A DNA stretch of 64,000 bases from Thalassobacillus devorans (lineage in GTDB: Bacteria > Bacillota > Bacilli > Bacillales > Halobacillaceae). Below are positions 25,595-33,687 of this stretch, one piece after another. Each line of letters begins with the position of its first letter. Within the stretch, counting starts at the first letter, position 1. The position numbers and the translations under genes were made by a program. The stretch spans positions 248,001 through 312,000 of the forward strand of contig NZ_JAASRY010000001.1 of assembly GCF_011761345.1 (NCBI RefSeq), given 5' to 3'. The notes below the pieces were generated by a model. It had not been told where the DNA came from. It ran no database searches and worked only from the letters and a program-made list of their open reading frames with translations.

Positions 25595-25745
25595 TTGTCT
25601 CATATAAGCAGTATTTGTCTATGAAAAGCGCGGGAATGTCTAATTTATTTTTCAATTTGTCTATTTAAACTTCGAAATTGTCTAATATGTTGTGGGATGT
25701 GTCTCAGTTAGTATCCGTATTTTCTAATATATCAATGTATTGTCT
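25595..25745 (+). repeat. 21-bp-phased array of TTGTCT motifs
   Basis: TTGTCT or a one-base variant occurs eight times at 25595, 25615, 25636 (ATGTCT), 25657, 25678, 25699 (GTGTCT), 25720 (TTTTCT) and 25740, with spacings of 20 or 21 bp throughout. Most copies continue with A, or with CA. The spacers are unrelated A/T-rich sequence and contain stop codons in all useful frames. Two helical turns per unit put every motif on one face of the DNA. The array ends about 120 bp before the Gly/Asn-rich gene. Confidence 0.75.
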
Positions 25746-25867
25746 CATAAAAAGCTCTGTTTTTTACAATTTGAAAATATGGGCGGGTGAATCATTTTTG
25801 GGGTGGATGTACCCGAAGCGGGCTCAAGGTGAATAGGATGAGGATGTATATCAAGGAGGCGAATGAC

Positions 25868-26473
25868 ATGTATTACTACTATCCTTATCAGTCAATGACT
25901 TACCCTGGACACCGACAGCAAAATGGGGGGCAGGGCCCAATGGTATGCTTTCCTCAAGATAGTGCGCCACAAATAGAAGGTGGAATGGAAGGTACATTTA
26001 CCCCATCCGATGGGGAAGAAATGTCCGTTATTTGTTACCCTGTCCCAGCCCAGGGAGCACCAGGCGGACCAGGCCAGGGCAACGGCCAAGGTAACGGCCA
26101 AGGTAACGGTAATGGAAATGGCAATGGGAACGGAAACGGGGGTCAGGAAGAAATTCCTTACGGCGAGATATTGGAACAACTCCCACTACCAGGCCAGGGT
26201 AATGGCAATGGAAACGGAAATGGTCAAGGCGGTATGATGCCCCAGCTTCCATTCCCGGGTCAGGGGGGGAATGGCCAAGGCGGAATGCCAGGATTTCCAG
26301 CTCCCGGCCAGGGGAACGGTCAGGGAATGCCTGGCGGCGGTATGATGCCTGGCCCTGGTCAAGGTGGCATGCCCGGCGGTGGCACGATGCCAGGCCGGCA
26401 AAGTAATCGGTTTGGACGAAGGTCAGGGATGAGCGACTCTTATTATTACCCTAATAGCTCCTATTACTGGTAG
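25868..26473 (+). CDS. Gly/Asn/Gln/Pro-rich low-complexity protein, coat-like
   Basis: A 201-residue protein without signal peptide or membrane segment. It opens with MYYYYPYQSMTYPGHR, then has short GNGQGN/GNGNGN runs broken by LEQLPLPGQ, MMPQLPFPGQ and GMPGFPAPGQ, then GGMMPGPGQGG-type runs, and ends DSYYYPNSSYYW. Tyr-rich ends and Gly-rich middles are common in spore coat and other structural surface proteins of Bacillaceae, so a coat role is a reasonable guess, not a demonstrated one. I chose the ATG at 25868 with TCAAGGAGGCG upstream; an in-frame start at 25787 has no comparable site. Confidence 0.7.
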   Translation: MYYYYPYQSMTYPGHRQQNGGQGPMVCFPQDSAPQIEGGMEGTFTPSDGEEMSVICYPVPAQGAPGGPGQGNGQGNGQGNGNGNGNGNGNGGQEEIPYGEILEQLPLPGQGNGNGNGNGQGGMMPQLPFPGQGGNGQGGMPGFPAPGQGNGQGMPGGGMMPGPGQGGMPGGGTMPGRQSNRFGRRSGMSDSYYYPNSSYYW

Positions 26474-26520
26474 AATATTCCCTTAAAATAGTGGTATTTG
26501 CATTGCTATAGAGCTATCAA

Positions 26521-26568
26521 TTTCCCCTGATCCCCAATAGGTTAACGTGGGGGTCAGGGGTTTTTATT
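26521..26568 (+). terminator. terminator (GTGCCTGAC-related family)
   Basis: CCCCTGATCCCC (26524-26535) pairs with GGGGGTCAGGGG (26549-26560), followed directly by TTTTTATTTA. Confidence 0.9.
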
Positions 26569-26634
26569 TATTGAACTATCCAATCCCTCATGCGAAAATT
26601 AAGGTAGCAATGTTCTAGAGGAGGGGATGTAAGT

Positions 26635-27336
26635 ATGAAACGAGCAGGTATCATAGGTGGGCTTGGGCCGGAATCGACCGTAGATTATTATAAGCTTTTC
26701 ATTGATAAGTATCAGCAGCGTGTCAACAGCCGGCAGAAGCTCCCGGAGCTCTACATTAACAGCATCAACATGTATAATATTTTTCAATTTATTTCAGAAA
26801 ATGAAATCGATAAGCTGATTGATTATGTAGGGAAAGCCGCCCAGCAGCTGGAGTCGATTGGGGCTGATTTCATCGTGATTGCCGCCAACACCCCACATAT
26901 TGTTTTTGATGAAGTTCGTAAGCAGGTTGATGTTCCGATGATCAGTATTGTTGAGGCTACGTACGAGCGGACAAAGGAAATGGGCATCGAAAACGCAGGC
27001 TTGCTAGGGACAAAATTTACGATGGAGCACGATTTTTTCAAGGAGCAATTCTGGAAGCATCAGGAGAAAATTACGGTCCCATCGGAAGAGCAGCAGGCGT
27101 ATTTGCATGAAAAAATTGTAGAAGAATTAGAAAACGGCATTGTCAAAGAGGATACGAAGAAAGACTTTATCCAGGTGGTCAATCAGATGGTGGAGGAGTC
27201 TGGTATAGATGGTCTGATTCTTGGATGCACAGAACTACCGATGATTTTAAAGGAAGGCGATGTATCTATTCCGCTTATCAATACGATGGAAATTCATGTT
27301 GATAAAATGGTAGAGCAGGTTTTCCGTGAGGAATAA
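26635..27336 (+). CDS. aspartate/glutamate racemase family protein
   Basis: A 233-residue cofactor-independent racemase-fold protein. GIIGGLGPESTVDYY is the family N-terminus and LILGCTELPMIL holds the second catalytic cysteine (Cys198). At the first catalytic position the protein reads AANTPH, so the usual Cys of CNTxH is Ala84. Some family members work with one cysteine and a Thr at this place, but Ala cannot act as acid/base. It may be a one-base racemase, an isomerase of another substrate, or inactive. AGAGGAGGGGATG precedes the ATG. Confidence 0.82.
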   Translation: MKRAGIIGGLGPESTVDYYKLFIDKYQQRVNSRQKLPELYINSINMYNIFQFISENEIDKLIDYVGKAAQQLESIGADFIVIAANTPHIVFDEVRKQVDVPMISIVEATYERTKEMGIENAGLLGTKFTMEHDFFKEQFWKHQEKITVPSEEQQAYLHEKIVEELENGIVKEDTKKDFIQVVNQMVEESGIDGLILGCTELPMILKEGDVSIPLINTMEIHVDKMVEQVFREE

Positions 27337-27340
27337 TTTG

Positions 27341-27379
27341 AGCCTGGCCCCAAGCTAATTCCTAGGGGTCAGGCCGTTT
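27341..27379. terminator. bidirectional terminator (GTGCCTGAC family)
   Basis: GCCTGGCCCC (27342-27351) pairs with GGGGTCAGGC (27365-27374) with one G-U pair, in the 45-bp gap between the convergent racemase and hydrolase genes. Confidence 0.8.
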
Positions 27380-27381
27380 CA

Positions 27382-28203
27382 TTAGTTTTTTAAAAAAGCA
27401 AAAATATGGTTGATGAACGGTTCTGTCTTTTCAATTTGTGTCCAGTGACCGCATTCATTGAACAAATGCAATTCAGCATGAGGTAACAGCTGAATCAATT
27501 GATAACTGGTGTCTTCAAATTTAATGACCTGGTCATTTAACCCATGGAACAATAAGGTTTCCGTGGTGATTTTTTTAATTTCATCATCCGGTAACGCAAG
27601 TTCATCCAATCTTTCTTGTCGGAAATCGAAAAACATCGCTTGGAATGCTTCTTTCGTTTCTGGTTCTATACTGGCTTCATAACGTAATTGAACCAGTTCT
27701 TCATTTTTGGCTGCATCCTGGTTATAGGAGAATAGTTGAATCAATTCACGCATCGATTCAAGGCTAGGTTCGTATCCCCAGACGCGATCCAAACCGTAGG
27801 ATAATTTATGCTGCACTCCGACCGTACCCATCAAAATCAACTTCTTCACTAGATCAGGTCTTCTGTGAGCAACGTGAAGGGACAAGGCCCCGCCAAAAGA
27901 ATTTCCAACTAAATATACGGCTTCATCGGAGACCGATTCTATAAAATCAATCAGATGGTTTACCCATAGATCCAGTGTATATTCATCTTTTGGCAATTTA
28001 TCTGTTTCGCCAAAACCGACGATGTCCGGGGCAAACACATGCAGGGACTCACTTAAATGAGGAATAATGAGGCGCCAGTTTGCAAATGCGGACACTCCAG
28101 GTCCGGAACCGTGGATCAGTATCATTTTTTCTTTGCCGGAACCTTCTTCATGATAGTGGGTATTGATCCCATTGACTTCCATATAATTAGAACTAATTTG
28201 CAA
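27382..28203 (-). CDS. meta-cleavage product hydrolase (alpha/beta hydrolase)
   Basis: Alpha/beta hydrolase of 273 residues. HGSGPGVSAFANWR is the oxyanion loop typical of the XylF/DmpD/BphD/HsaD group, GNSFGG carries the nucleophilic Ser, HGLNDQV the Asp and NECGHWTQIEK the His. These enzymes cleave the C-C bond of 2-hydroxy-6-oxo-dienoates made by the extradiol dioxygenase encoded just upstream in the same direction. The start is TTG at 28203 with AAAGGAGTG upstream; an upstream ATG at 28251 lacks such a site and would read through the intercistronic hairpin. Confidence 0.88.
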   Translation of the reverse strand: MQISSNYMEVNGINTHYHEEGSGKEKMILIHGSGPGVSAFANWRLIIPHLSESLHVFAPDIVGFGETDKLPKDEYTLDLWVNHLIDFIESVSDEAVYLVGNSFGGALSLHVAHRRPDLVKKLILMGTVGVQHKLSYGLDRVWGYEPSLESMRELIQLFSYNQDAAKNEELVQLRYEASIEPETKEAFQAMFFDFRQERLDELALPDDEIKKITTETLLFHGLNDQVIKFEDTSYQLIQLLPHAELHLFNECGHWTQIEKTEPFINHIFAFLKN

Positions 28204-28237
28204 GTGAAACACTCCTTTAAGACAAGTTATTAGAAAG

Positions 28238-28270
28238 CAAGAAAGAGGCACCTGATTGTCCTCTTTCTTG
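28238..28270 (-). terminator. intercistronic hairpin
   Basis: CAAGAAAGAGG (28238-28248) pairs perfectly with CCTCTTTCTTG (28260-28270) between the dioxygenase and hydrolase genes. On the minus strand it is followed by CTTTCTAATAA, a weak T-tract, so it may lower hydrolase expression or mark an RNA processing point. Confidence 0.55.
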
Positions 28271-28293
28271 AAAGACTATTTGAATAGTAGATG

Positions 28294-29271
28294 TTAAGAA
28301 TTTTTTACAGGGGTCTTTCTTTTTACCGGCGTTCCATATTCGAAAAACTCTTGAGGTAAGTTAGAGCCGTGCCAAATAATCGCTTTCTCTAAATCTTTCC
28401 CTTTCCATTCCACGGTCTTCCAGTCAGGATCGAAAATTTGGTACCCAGGGTCACCGAATAATTCAACACGATTGCCACCTGGTTCGACCACGTATAAAAA
28501 GCAGGCTTGCGTTACACCGTGTTTCCCCGGACCAGCTTCAATTTCGTAACCACGCTCAATCAGTAAATCGGCAACGTCTGATAAATGCTGGGGAAAGCCA
28601 TACCAATAGCAGATGTGGTGAAGGCGCCCTTCTTCGCCTAATGCATCTCCCATAATAGCAATATCGTGAACCAGGTTACTAACACTTAACCAGGCAGCGA
28701 TATCAGAATCATCCTCTGCTAAAATACGCTCGCGAACTTTAAATCCCAATGCTTCCTCATAAAATTCAACGTTTTTATTCGTTTCTTTTGCCAGGAGATT
28801 GATATGGTCAAGCCGTCGTACAGGGACACCATAATTCGGACGTCGCTGTGGGCGGTTTAACAACGGTGTTTTCTCTTCCTCAGGGGCCTTGTAATATTCA
28901 ACATCCCAGAAAATTTCTACTTTATGGCCATCAGGGGAGTGAAATTGATACGCAGGGCCATGACCGATATCGCCATCGATCCAGCCAATCCCGCAGCCCA
29001 TCTCCTCAATGGCAGCGACCCGGCGCTCCAGTGCCTGAGGGGAGGTAGCCCGTAAAGCAAGGTGACCTAATCCAGCTTCCTCATTTTCGGTAATGATCAG
29101 TGTATTATGATAGTGATCCTCATATGCCCGCATATACACGGATTTTCCTTCCCGGTGGGCGACACTCATCCCCATAATATCTTTAAAAAACGCTACGGAT
29201 GCCTCTACTTTCGGGCTGTGAATTTCTACGTGCGCGAGGTGTGCAACATCAAGAATCGGTTCTTTTGTCAT
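28294..29271 (-). CDS. extradiol ring-cleavage dioxygenase (catechol 2,3-dioxygenase type)
   Basis: Two-domain vicinal-oxygen-chelate dioxygenase of 325 residues. The N-terminal VOC half begins [24 protein letters not shown]. The catalytic C-terminal half has LDHINLLA (first His ligand), [10 protein letters not shown] (second His) and [12 protein letters not shown] (Glu ligand), the 2-His-1-carboxylate Fe(II) site. It opens catechol-like rings next to the hydroxyls to give the yellow semialdehyde or ketone that the downstream hydrolase splits. RBS: AAAGGAGGAA. It lies between the monooxygenase and hydrolase genes in a HsaA-C-D-like order. Confidence 0.9.
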   Translation of the reverse strand: MTKEPILDVAHLAHVEIHSPKVEASVAFFKDIMGMSVAHREGKSVYMRAYEDHYHNTLIITENEEAGLGHLALRATSPQALERRVAAIEEMGCGIGWIDGDIGHGPAYQFHSPDGHKVEIFWDVEYYKAPEEEKTPLLNRPQRRPNYGVPVRRLDHINLLAKETNKNVEFYEEALGFKVRERILAEDDSDIAAWLSVSNLVHDIAIMGDALGEEGRLHHICYWYGFPQHLSDVADLLIERGYEIEAGPGKHGVTQACFLYVVEPGGNRVELFGDPGYQIFDPDWKTVEWKGKDLEKAIIWHGSNLPQEFFEYGTPVKRKTPVKNS

Positions 29272-29319
29272 TTGAATTTCCTCCTTTAATTTTGGTTATT
29301 TATTAGCAAAAATTTCGAT

Positions 29320-30528
29320 TTACCACATTGGGTGCCCGTCCAGACCAAGAATGGATTTACCGTATCCGACCATTGCATCTTCATACAGGTGGGTAGGGTG
29401 GGAGGCAACAGCGAGTAAGTCACGAACAAATCGTTCGGTATGCATGTCCTTATAGAGTGAATTTCCACCAAGGGTTATTAATACCCGTGTCGCTGTTTCC
29501 GCAGCAGTTTTAGCAACATAACCGCGCATCGCGAATAGCTGTTCACGCTCTTCCTCTTCTAAAACGCGAATACCGTTTTCCTGGTAATAATGCAATTTAT
29601 CCATATATTCTTTAGCCACTGCTTTTAAAGCGTTCAGCTGTGTGGTTAATTCACCTAGCGTCCGCTGGGCACTGCCGGCGTCTTTTTCATTGGAGTTTTT
29701 ATTATAAATTCGAACGCGGCCTTTCGTTTTTTCTTTAAAGTTCTGAACCAGGCGTTCCAATCCCCCGATGGCAACCTGCGGGAAACCGGATAGGAAGAAA
29801 GCTAGATAAGGAACATTGAAGATTTGATAGTCTCCTTCGTAATTGCCATCTGGTGCTGTAGCACCTTTAACTACGCGTGATAATGGGAAGACGGAGCTTG
29901 GCTCGACATAAACATCATCTACTTTAACTGCATTACTGCCTGTGCCGCGAAGTCCGATCGCATCCCAATTCTCAATGATTTCTGTATCCTTTTTATGGAC
30001 GATAAACAGACTTAACTCCGGCTCGTCAGCATCTCTCATTTGGTGAACGGCACCTAGAGCAATCCAATCACACCACAATACACCGCTGCAGAAATTCCAG
30101 TGGCCGCTGATCCGGTAGCCTTTTCCATCTGGATCATCCGTGACCTTACCAACCGGAGCAAACACATCCGCCATTAATGAGCCACTGTTGTATAGTTCCT
30201 CCCGGCCCTGTTCCGGCAAAAATGCTGGCCATGTTTCGTGGATAATAGCGAAATAAGTGAGCCAGGAGGCGGGAACACTGTAGTTGGCTATCGTTCGAAT
30301 GATATCGCCAAAAGTATAGTAATCTAATTCCTGGCCGCCATAGGCTTTTGGTCGAAGCAGCTTATGAAAGCCGGCTTCCTTTATTTTTCCAATGACTACA
30401 TCTGGTAATTTCGCGTCTATATCAGCTTGTAATGCATGCTGTTCAGCCAGTTCACCAACTTCTTGTGCTTTTTGCAGCAGTTCTTCCCGGTTAACTGTTT
30501 GGTGTGTTTCTACCGTATTGATGGACAA
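29320..30528 (-). CDS. flavin-dependent monooxygenase, oxygenase component (HsaA/HpaH-C2 type)
   Basis: Acyl-CoA-dehydrogenase-fold protein of 402 residues from the group D flavin monooxygenases. Visible features are the helical N-terminus, FCSGVLWCDWIALGAV and WDAIGLRGTGSNAVKVDDVYV in the beta domain, and LITLGGNSLYKDMHTERFVRDLLAVASHPTHLYEDAMVGYGKSILGLDGHP at the C-terminus. Such enzymes hydroxylate a phenol to a catechol using FADH2 or FMNH2 from a separate reductase; a suitable reductase is encoded divergently at 33181. It heads the leftward operon. AAAGAAGGAGGAAT precedes the ATG. Acyl-CoA dehydrogenase activity is an unlikely alternative in this setting. Confidence 0.87.
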   Translation of the reverse strand: MSINTVETHQTVNREELLQKAQEVGELAEQHALQADIDAKLPDVVIGKIKEAGFHKLLRPKAYGGQELDYYTFGDIIRTIANYSVPASWLTYFAIIHETWPAFLPEQGREELYNSGSLMADVFAPVGKVTDDPDGKGYRISGHWNFCSGVLWCDWIALGAVHQMRDADEPELSLFIVHKKDTEIIENWDAIGLRGTGSNAVKVDDVYVEPSSVFPLSRVVKGATAPDGNYEGDYQIFNVPYLAFFLSGFPQVAIGGLERLVQNFKEKTKGRVRIYNKNSNEKDAGSAQRTLGELTTQLNALKAVAKEYMDKLHYYQENGIRVLEEEEREQLFAMRGYVAKTAAETATRVLITLGGNSLYKDMHTERFVRDLLAVASHPTHLYEDAMVGYGKSILGLDGHPMW

Positions 30529-30548
30529 TGGTATTCCTCCTTCTTTTT

Positions 30549-30562
30549 TGTAAGCGCTGTCA
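30549..30562. promoter_or_regulatory. candidate CcpA (cre) site
   Basis: TGTAAGCGCTGTCA matches the cre consensus TGWAARCGYTWNCW with one mismatch. It lies about 20 bp before the monooxygenase start, so it could mediate carbon repression of the aromatic operon. Confidence 0.55.
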
Positions 30563-30607
30563 GATTAATCAGCAGGCCTGCCTGATTGGTTATCATTATA
30601 TGGACTG

Positions 30608-30621
30608 TGTAAACGTTAAGA
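30608..30621. promoter_or_regulatory. second cre-like site
   Basis: TGTAAACGTTAAGA matches the cre consensus except at the penultimate C. It lies 59 bp from the first cre-like site in the same upstream region. Confidence 0.45.
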
Positions 30622-30745
30622 TAGCTACTAAAAATACGAAAGTTTATTGTATTTTCAGACTATTTATACGAATTTACATAAACGGAAGGAGGAGAGACGT
30701 ATAGAAATAGAGGGGTTTCGACAGTCTTTTTGTAACAACAAAAAA

Positions 30746-30840
30746 CCTTAGAAAAAAAACAGTCCGGTGACTGAATTAATCTAAGGCTGGGATAATTTGG
30801 AGGGCTCCGGGGTGTGCCAATAAACACCCCGGAGCCCTCC
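30746..30840 (-). terminator. tandem terminators after the PucR-type regulator
   Basis: Reading leftward from the regulator, the first hairpin is a perfect 17-bp GC-rich stem (30799-30815 with 30824-30840). The second combines CAGTC/GACTG followed by T8 on the minus strand with an outer CCTTAG/CTAAGG followed by T6. Together they should insulate the monooxygenase promoter from the regulator gene. Confidence 0.78.
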
Positions 30841-30854
30841 AGAAAATGGTATAT

Positions 30855-32696
30855 TTAGATTTTGATTTTTCCTTTTGTTTTTAAGATGTTCAATGCCATA
30901 TAAACAGAAAATACGCTTTGTGTGTCGTTCAGGTCAATGTTTAGAATATCGCTGATTTTGTCCAGACGGTAACGCAGCCCGCTGATCGACATGGTGAGAG
31001 CCTTGGCTGTGTGATTAATGTTAAGACCGTTCTCTATATAAGCATAGAGCGTTTCGGTCAACTCGGAATTTTTGTCACATTCGAGTAACTGACCGACTTG
31101 TTTGTGCACGAATCGATTGATTAATGTCTCATCGGGGAGTTGAAATAAGACACTTTCAATCCCTAAGTCTTCAAAAAACTGAACCTGCTTGTTGGGATTT
31201 TTCGCTTTTAACGTTGCCAAAGTTTCATCATATAAAATAGGCAGCTGGTCGATTTTTTCAACGACAGAACTGACACCGACAAAGAACTTATAGTTGCCGA
31301 AGCGGCGGGAACAATGCTTTAACAATTGTTTGATGAATTTCAGTTGCTTCATACATACTTCTTTGAAAGAAGAATACTCAACTAAGATGATAATTTTACC
31401 TGCTTTTTGAGATACAATGGCGTTTACATGTCTCTCTTTAAAAAATAAATTAATGTAACGGATGAGATCTTCATTCACTTCAATCTCATAATTCAACTCG
31501 GAGTTATTGATATCTCTTTCCATTGTCAGCATCCAGTAGGAATCATCCGGGTTAAAATTCAGGTAGTAGGCAATTTTATAGAGTTCTTCTTTCTCTAACC
31601 TTCTCCCCAAAATGTCACTTAAGAAACCACGTCTGATATTCTGTTCGGTATTCACCTTGATGTTTTCATTCAGCAGTATAATCGATGCAGTCAGGGATGC
31701 CTGATCGATTACCATATGCTCTAGATCATTGGGGGTATGACCATCTAAATACAGAAATGAGCAATAACCCTTGATTTCCTGTTCTAACCAAATAGGCGTC
31801 CGAAGTATGCCAGTTCCATCTGGACCACTTATAAACTTGGTCGTTTCCGTATTTATTTTCTCCAGGTCAAAATCGATCGTAACATGATCCGATTGCACCA
31901 TGATTTGATTATATTCATTTTCAATAAATACCGGCAGGCCGGTTGTTTCATATAGTAAGTCGACGATTTTTTTCAGTCCTTGCTTCGCCAGTAATTCTTC
32001 AATTAATTTCCGGTGCACATGGTACGCTTTATTTAAATTATCCCGTTCTTTTTTAAATTTTGCAGTGATTTCATCCAATTCCTGAATCATACTGTTGGAC
32101 TGATAATACCGATATTCGTTTTCCAGCTCTTGTCCCCATTTTTCCATCGGCATACAAATGACTTCGCATTTATCTTCGCCCATGGCACTGCATTTCGTTT
32201 CTTTTACGAGGATCGGTCTTTTTAAGACGGTAGATAAATAACCGCTCGCATATCCGCACATGGTATGACAGACAGGCTGGTCACTGGGAATACCGCCTTT
32301 TAAAAATTCATCCGCCTCGAATGAATTGAACCAGGAGACATCGATTGCGTCCAAGTCACCTTCGTCATCATAATGGATATCATTGATTTCCACACGATCG
32401 AGGTAGCCATGTAACTGGTGCAATTTGGGACCGGCGTTAATCAGGTCGAGCTCACTTTTCCACTCGCAGCTTAAAGCTTTTTCTCCATCACTCACACCAT
32501 TATGCCAGCCATAACGAACGAAAATTCCCTTGGAGCGATCGTCTCCGATCGTGGATCGCAGCTCCTGTTTTAAAGACGAAATTGCCGTAATCGGAATCGT
32601 GACCATCCGTTCATAAAAAGCATGCAACGCCTCTTCTTTCGGTAATTCAAACACATCATTTAAATTTGTGCGGCTTAAATCAGTACCCATATGCAT
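30855..32696 (-). CDS. aromatic-sensing regulator: XylR_N-V4R sensor joined to PucR-type HTH
   Basis: A 613-residue regulator. The N-terminus (about 10-125) resembles the XylR/DmpR aromatic-effector domain, followed by a V4R segment (about 130-195) with its Cys-rich CHTMCGYASGYL and ETKCSAMGEDKCEV, which in DmpR-type proteins binds zinc near the effector pocket. A coiled linker (about 205-250), a sensor-like region and a C-terminal PucR/CdaR helix-turn-helix follow (NGLNINHTAKALTMSISGLRYRLDKISDIL, about 550-585). No AAA+ sigma-54 domain is present. It lies between the two divergent arms of the aromatic cluster and is its probable activator. Start 32696 or 32690; AGGAAGGG is upstream. Confidence 0.83.
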   Translation of the reverse strand: MHMGTDLSRTNLNDVFELPKEEALHAFYERMVTIPITAISSLKQELRSTIGDDRSKGIFVRYGWHNGVSDGEKALSCEWKSELDLINAGPKLHQLHGYLDRVEINDIHYDDEGDLDAIDVSWFNSFEADEFLKGGIPSDQPVCHTMCGYASGYLSTVLKRPILVKETKCSAMGEDKCEVICMPMEKWGQELENEYRYYQSNSMIQELDEITAKFKKERDNLNKAYHVHRKLIEELLAKQGLKKIVDLLYETTGLPVFIENEYNQIMVQSDHVTIDFDLEKINTETTKFISGPDGTGILRTPIWLEQEIKGYCSFLYLDGHTPNDLEHMVIDQASLTASIILLNENIKVNTEQNIRRGFLSDILGRRLEKEELYKIAYYLNFNPDDSYWMLTMERDINNSELNYEIEVNEDLIRYINLFFKERHVNAIVSQKAGKIIILVEYSSFKEVCMKQLKFIKQLLKHCSRRFGNYKFFVGVSSVVEKIDQLPILYDETLATLKAKNPNKQVQFFEDLGIESVLFQLPDETLINRFVHKQVGQLLECDKNSELTETLYAYIENGLNINHTAKALTMSISGLRYRLDKISDILNIDLNDTQSVFSVYMALNILKTKGKIKI

Positions 32697-32927
32697 CCAT
32701 CCCTTCCTAATGAATGTTACTAAGTAACACTTATTAATGAGCCTTCATTCGAAAAGCTTTTTAAACTTTTCACACGAAAAAACATTGAATTTTGCTATTT
32801 ATCGTAGGATTCATTTCAAAAACATAAGTGCTACCATTTAGTTATTCAACACCAGGCAAGATGGATAAGGGGTGAGGGGAGCAATATTATTCTGACTTTC
32901 TCCTTTATCTCTTAAACTAGTCCTATT

Positions 32928-32941
32928 TGGAAACGGTTACA
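32928..32941. promoter_or_regulatory. weak cre-like site in the regulator-reductase gap
   Basis: TGGAAACGGTTACA has two mismatches to the cre consensus but keeps dyad symmetry. The 484-bp gap 32697-33180 otherwise holds A/T-rich sequence and the short leader ORF described at 33053. Confidence 0.35.
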
Positions 32942-33052
32942 TTTTAAATGGGCAAGATTTAAGGTGTAACCACTATATTTAAGTTGCAAAACATTATAAC
33001 ACACATCGCGAAAATTGTCAGAATAATTTTTACTTTCAAGGAAAGGAGGGGC

Positions 33053-33079
33053 TTGGTGATTCAGCTGTATTTTATGTAG
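33053..33079 (+). other. possible leader peptide ORF before the flavin reductase
   Basis: A strong Shine-Dalgarno (AAAGGAGGGG, 33042-33051) precedes TTG-GTG-ATT-CAG-CTG-TAT-TTT-ATG-TAG, a frame of 7-8 codons. GTAGCC (33076-33081), which overlaps its stop codon, can pair with GGCTAC (about 33119-33124). The true reductase start, with its own AAGGAGG, is about 100 nt further on. This may be a regulatory leader or a dead start. Confidence 0.35.
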
Positions 33080-33180
33080 CCAGCAGATGGCATGAAAGTG
33101 TGAGATGTATGTAACAGCGGGCTACCAACCCAGCTGATGCATGACCAATAAATTTTAATATTATCAAGGAGGTAATTTTG

Positions 33181-33660
33181 ATGGATGATCGTCAATTCAG
33201 AAATGCAATGGGGAAGTTTGCAACCGGGGTGACTGTGATTGCGACAGAAACGGATGGACAGGTACACGGGATGACAGCGAATGCATTTATGTCGGTTTCT
33301 CTTGATCCGAAGTTGATTGTGATATCTGTAAAAGAAGATGCGAAGATGCTTGACAGGATTAAGGAAAGCAATCATTTTTCCGTGAATGTCCTATCCTGTG
33401 AGCAACAGGAAGAATCGATGATTTTTGCCGGTCAAAAGCAGCCGGAGGAAGAGTTCCAATTTGATTATCTGGAAGGCGTACCTGTTGTTAGAAATGCGTT
33501 AGTGCAGCTTTCCTGTGAAGTCTATAATGAACATGTAGAAGGAGATCACACTTTGTTTGTCGGGCGTGTCACAGAGATGGAACTGAAGGATGGCGACCCA
33601 TTGATCTTTAATTGTGGGAAATACCGTGAACTAAAAGAAATGGAAAGCGTATCTAACTGA
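33181..33660 (+). CDS. flavin reductase (HpaC/HsaB type)
   Basis: A 159-residue flavin reductase-like protein. MGKFATGVTVIATETDGQVHGMTANAFMSVSLDPKLIVISV is the classic N-terminus of the DIM6/NTAB flavin reductases, and SFCV-like HFSVNVLSCEQQEESMIFAG plus EGDHTLFVGRVTEM complete the fold. It would use NAD(P)H to reduce FAD or FMN for the oxygenase encoded at 29320-30528. The ATG at 33181 follows AAGGAGGTAATTTTG. It is the first full gene of the rightward arm. Confidence 0.9.
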   Translation: MDDRQFRNAMGKFATGVTVIATETDGQVHGMTANAFMSVSLDPKLIVISVKEDAKMLDRIKESNHFSVNVLSCEQQEESMIFAGQKQPEEEFQFDYLEGVPVVRNALVQLSCEVYNEHVEGDHTLFVGRVTEMELKDGDPLIFNCGKYRELKEMESVSN

Positions 33661-33687
33661 TCTATTTAAGGAAAGGGGAGAAAGCGG

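Noticed and set aside
25595-25745. TTGTCT array as a CRISPR array
   Set aside because: Only about six bases are conserved per 21-bp unit, there is no 25-40-bp repeat, and no cas gene is nearby.
25787-25867. Upstream extension of the Gly/Asn-rich protein
   Set aside because: A strong AAGGAGG site lies directly before the ATG at 25868, and the extension has no similarity to the rest.
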